Source: Prevotella sp. UBA2755
Lineage (GTDB): Bacteria; Bacteroidota; Bacteroidia; Bacteroidales; Bacteroidaceae
Length of the DNA stretch: 5,084 nt
Direction of reading: 5' to 3'
NCBI GenBank assembly: GCA_002353225.1
Contig: DEJF01000001.1
Coordinates: forward strand, 11,661-16,744
The translations under genes and the position numbers were made by a program. Below, piece by piece: positions 4,831 through 5,084 of this stretch (the stretch's first letter is position 1; every line of letters begins with the position of its first letter). A model generated the notes under the pieces. That model was not told the DNA's origin, did not search any database, and saw nothing but the letters and a program-made list of their open reading frames with translations.

Positions 4831-5084
4831 ATGGCTAAAGAGAATTTTGTGCGCACCAAACCGCACGTAAACATTGGTACTATCGGTCACGTTGACCATG
4901 GTAAGACAACTCTGACTGCTGCTATCACCACTGTACTGGCTAAGCAGGGTCTTTCTGAGGTTAAGTCTTTCGACCAGATTGATAATGCTCCTGAAGAGAA
5001 GGAGCGTGGTATCACCATTAACACCGCTCACGTTGAGTATGAGACCGCTAAGCGTCACTACGCTCACGTTGACTGCCCGGGACA
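4831..5084 (+). CDS. tuf: Elongation factor Tu, N-terminal part (runs off right edge)
   Basis: EF-Tu is the GTPase that carries aminoacyl-tRNA to the ribosomal A site. 84 complete codons plus two bases are present, out of about 395 in the family. The sequence starts MAKENFVRTKPHVNIGTIGH and shows the P-loop GHVDHGKT (19-26), the switch I segment EEKERGITIN (55-64) with Thr62, the threonine that contacts the nucleotide-bound magnesium, and the start of the G3 motif DCPG (81-84, next codon beginning CA for His). Domains 2 and 3 lie outside the window. It follows four tRNA genes in the same orientation and is most likely co-transcribed with them. There is no Shine-Dalgarno. Codon choice looks strongly biased, as expected for a very highly expressed gene. 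Confidence 0.98.
   Translation, partial: MAKENFVRTKPHVNIGTIGHVDHGKTTLTAAITTVLAKQGLSEVKSFDQIDNAPEEKERGITINTAHVEYETAKRHYAHVDCPG

Overview
The window looks like a chromosomal segment of a Bacteroidales bacterium, most likely Prevotella or a close relative. Three things suggest this. Bacteroidetes-type promoters (TTTG, about 20 bp, TAnnTTTG) precede the genes. Most starts have A-rich leaders without a Shine-Dalgarno sequence. The protein families and gene order (rpsU, xerC-like recombinase, hpf, four tRNAs, tuf) also fit. Genus is an inference from style, not from a database search. I see no mobile element, CRISPR array, phage gene or defence system; this is core genome.

Layout: positions 1-710 hold the N-terminal 236 codons of malate dehydrogenase (mdh) on the minus strand, running off the left edge. 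A short AT-rich divergent region (711-868) carries promoter elements for both directions. On the plus strand a three-domain Xaa-Pro aminopeptidase (869-2650) starts only 5 nt after a -7 box, so its message may be leaderless. Positions 2681-3919 hold a good promoter, rpsU (ribosomal protein bS21) and a XerC-type tyrosine recombinase. Then comes hpf (ribosome hibernation factor, 3948-4247), the only gene in the window with a strong Shine-Dalgarno sequence. From 4265 a second canonical promoter drives tRNA-Thr(UGU), tRNA-Tyr(GUA), tRNA-Gly(UCC), tRNA-Thr(GGU) and tuf (EF-Tu, cut by the right edge). This is the same gene and anticodon order as the thrU-tyrU-glyT-thrT-tufB operon of E. coli.

How the genes fit together: the right half is a translation hub. 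bS21 helps hide the anti-Shine-Dalgarno tail of 16S rRNA in this phylum, HPF parks idle ribosomes, and the tRNAs and EF-Tu supply aminoacyl-tRNA. The most interesting signals are small. They are the exceptional Shine-Dalgarno before hpf close to rpsU, a compensatory A19-U56 change in the tRNA-Gly elbow, a 15-bp inverted repeat at the start of the tRNA-tuf transcript, and short A-loop hairpins directly after tRNA genes, one of them a 17-bp repeat that includes a tRNA 3' end.
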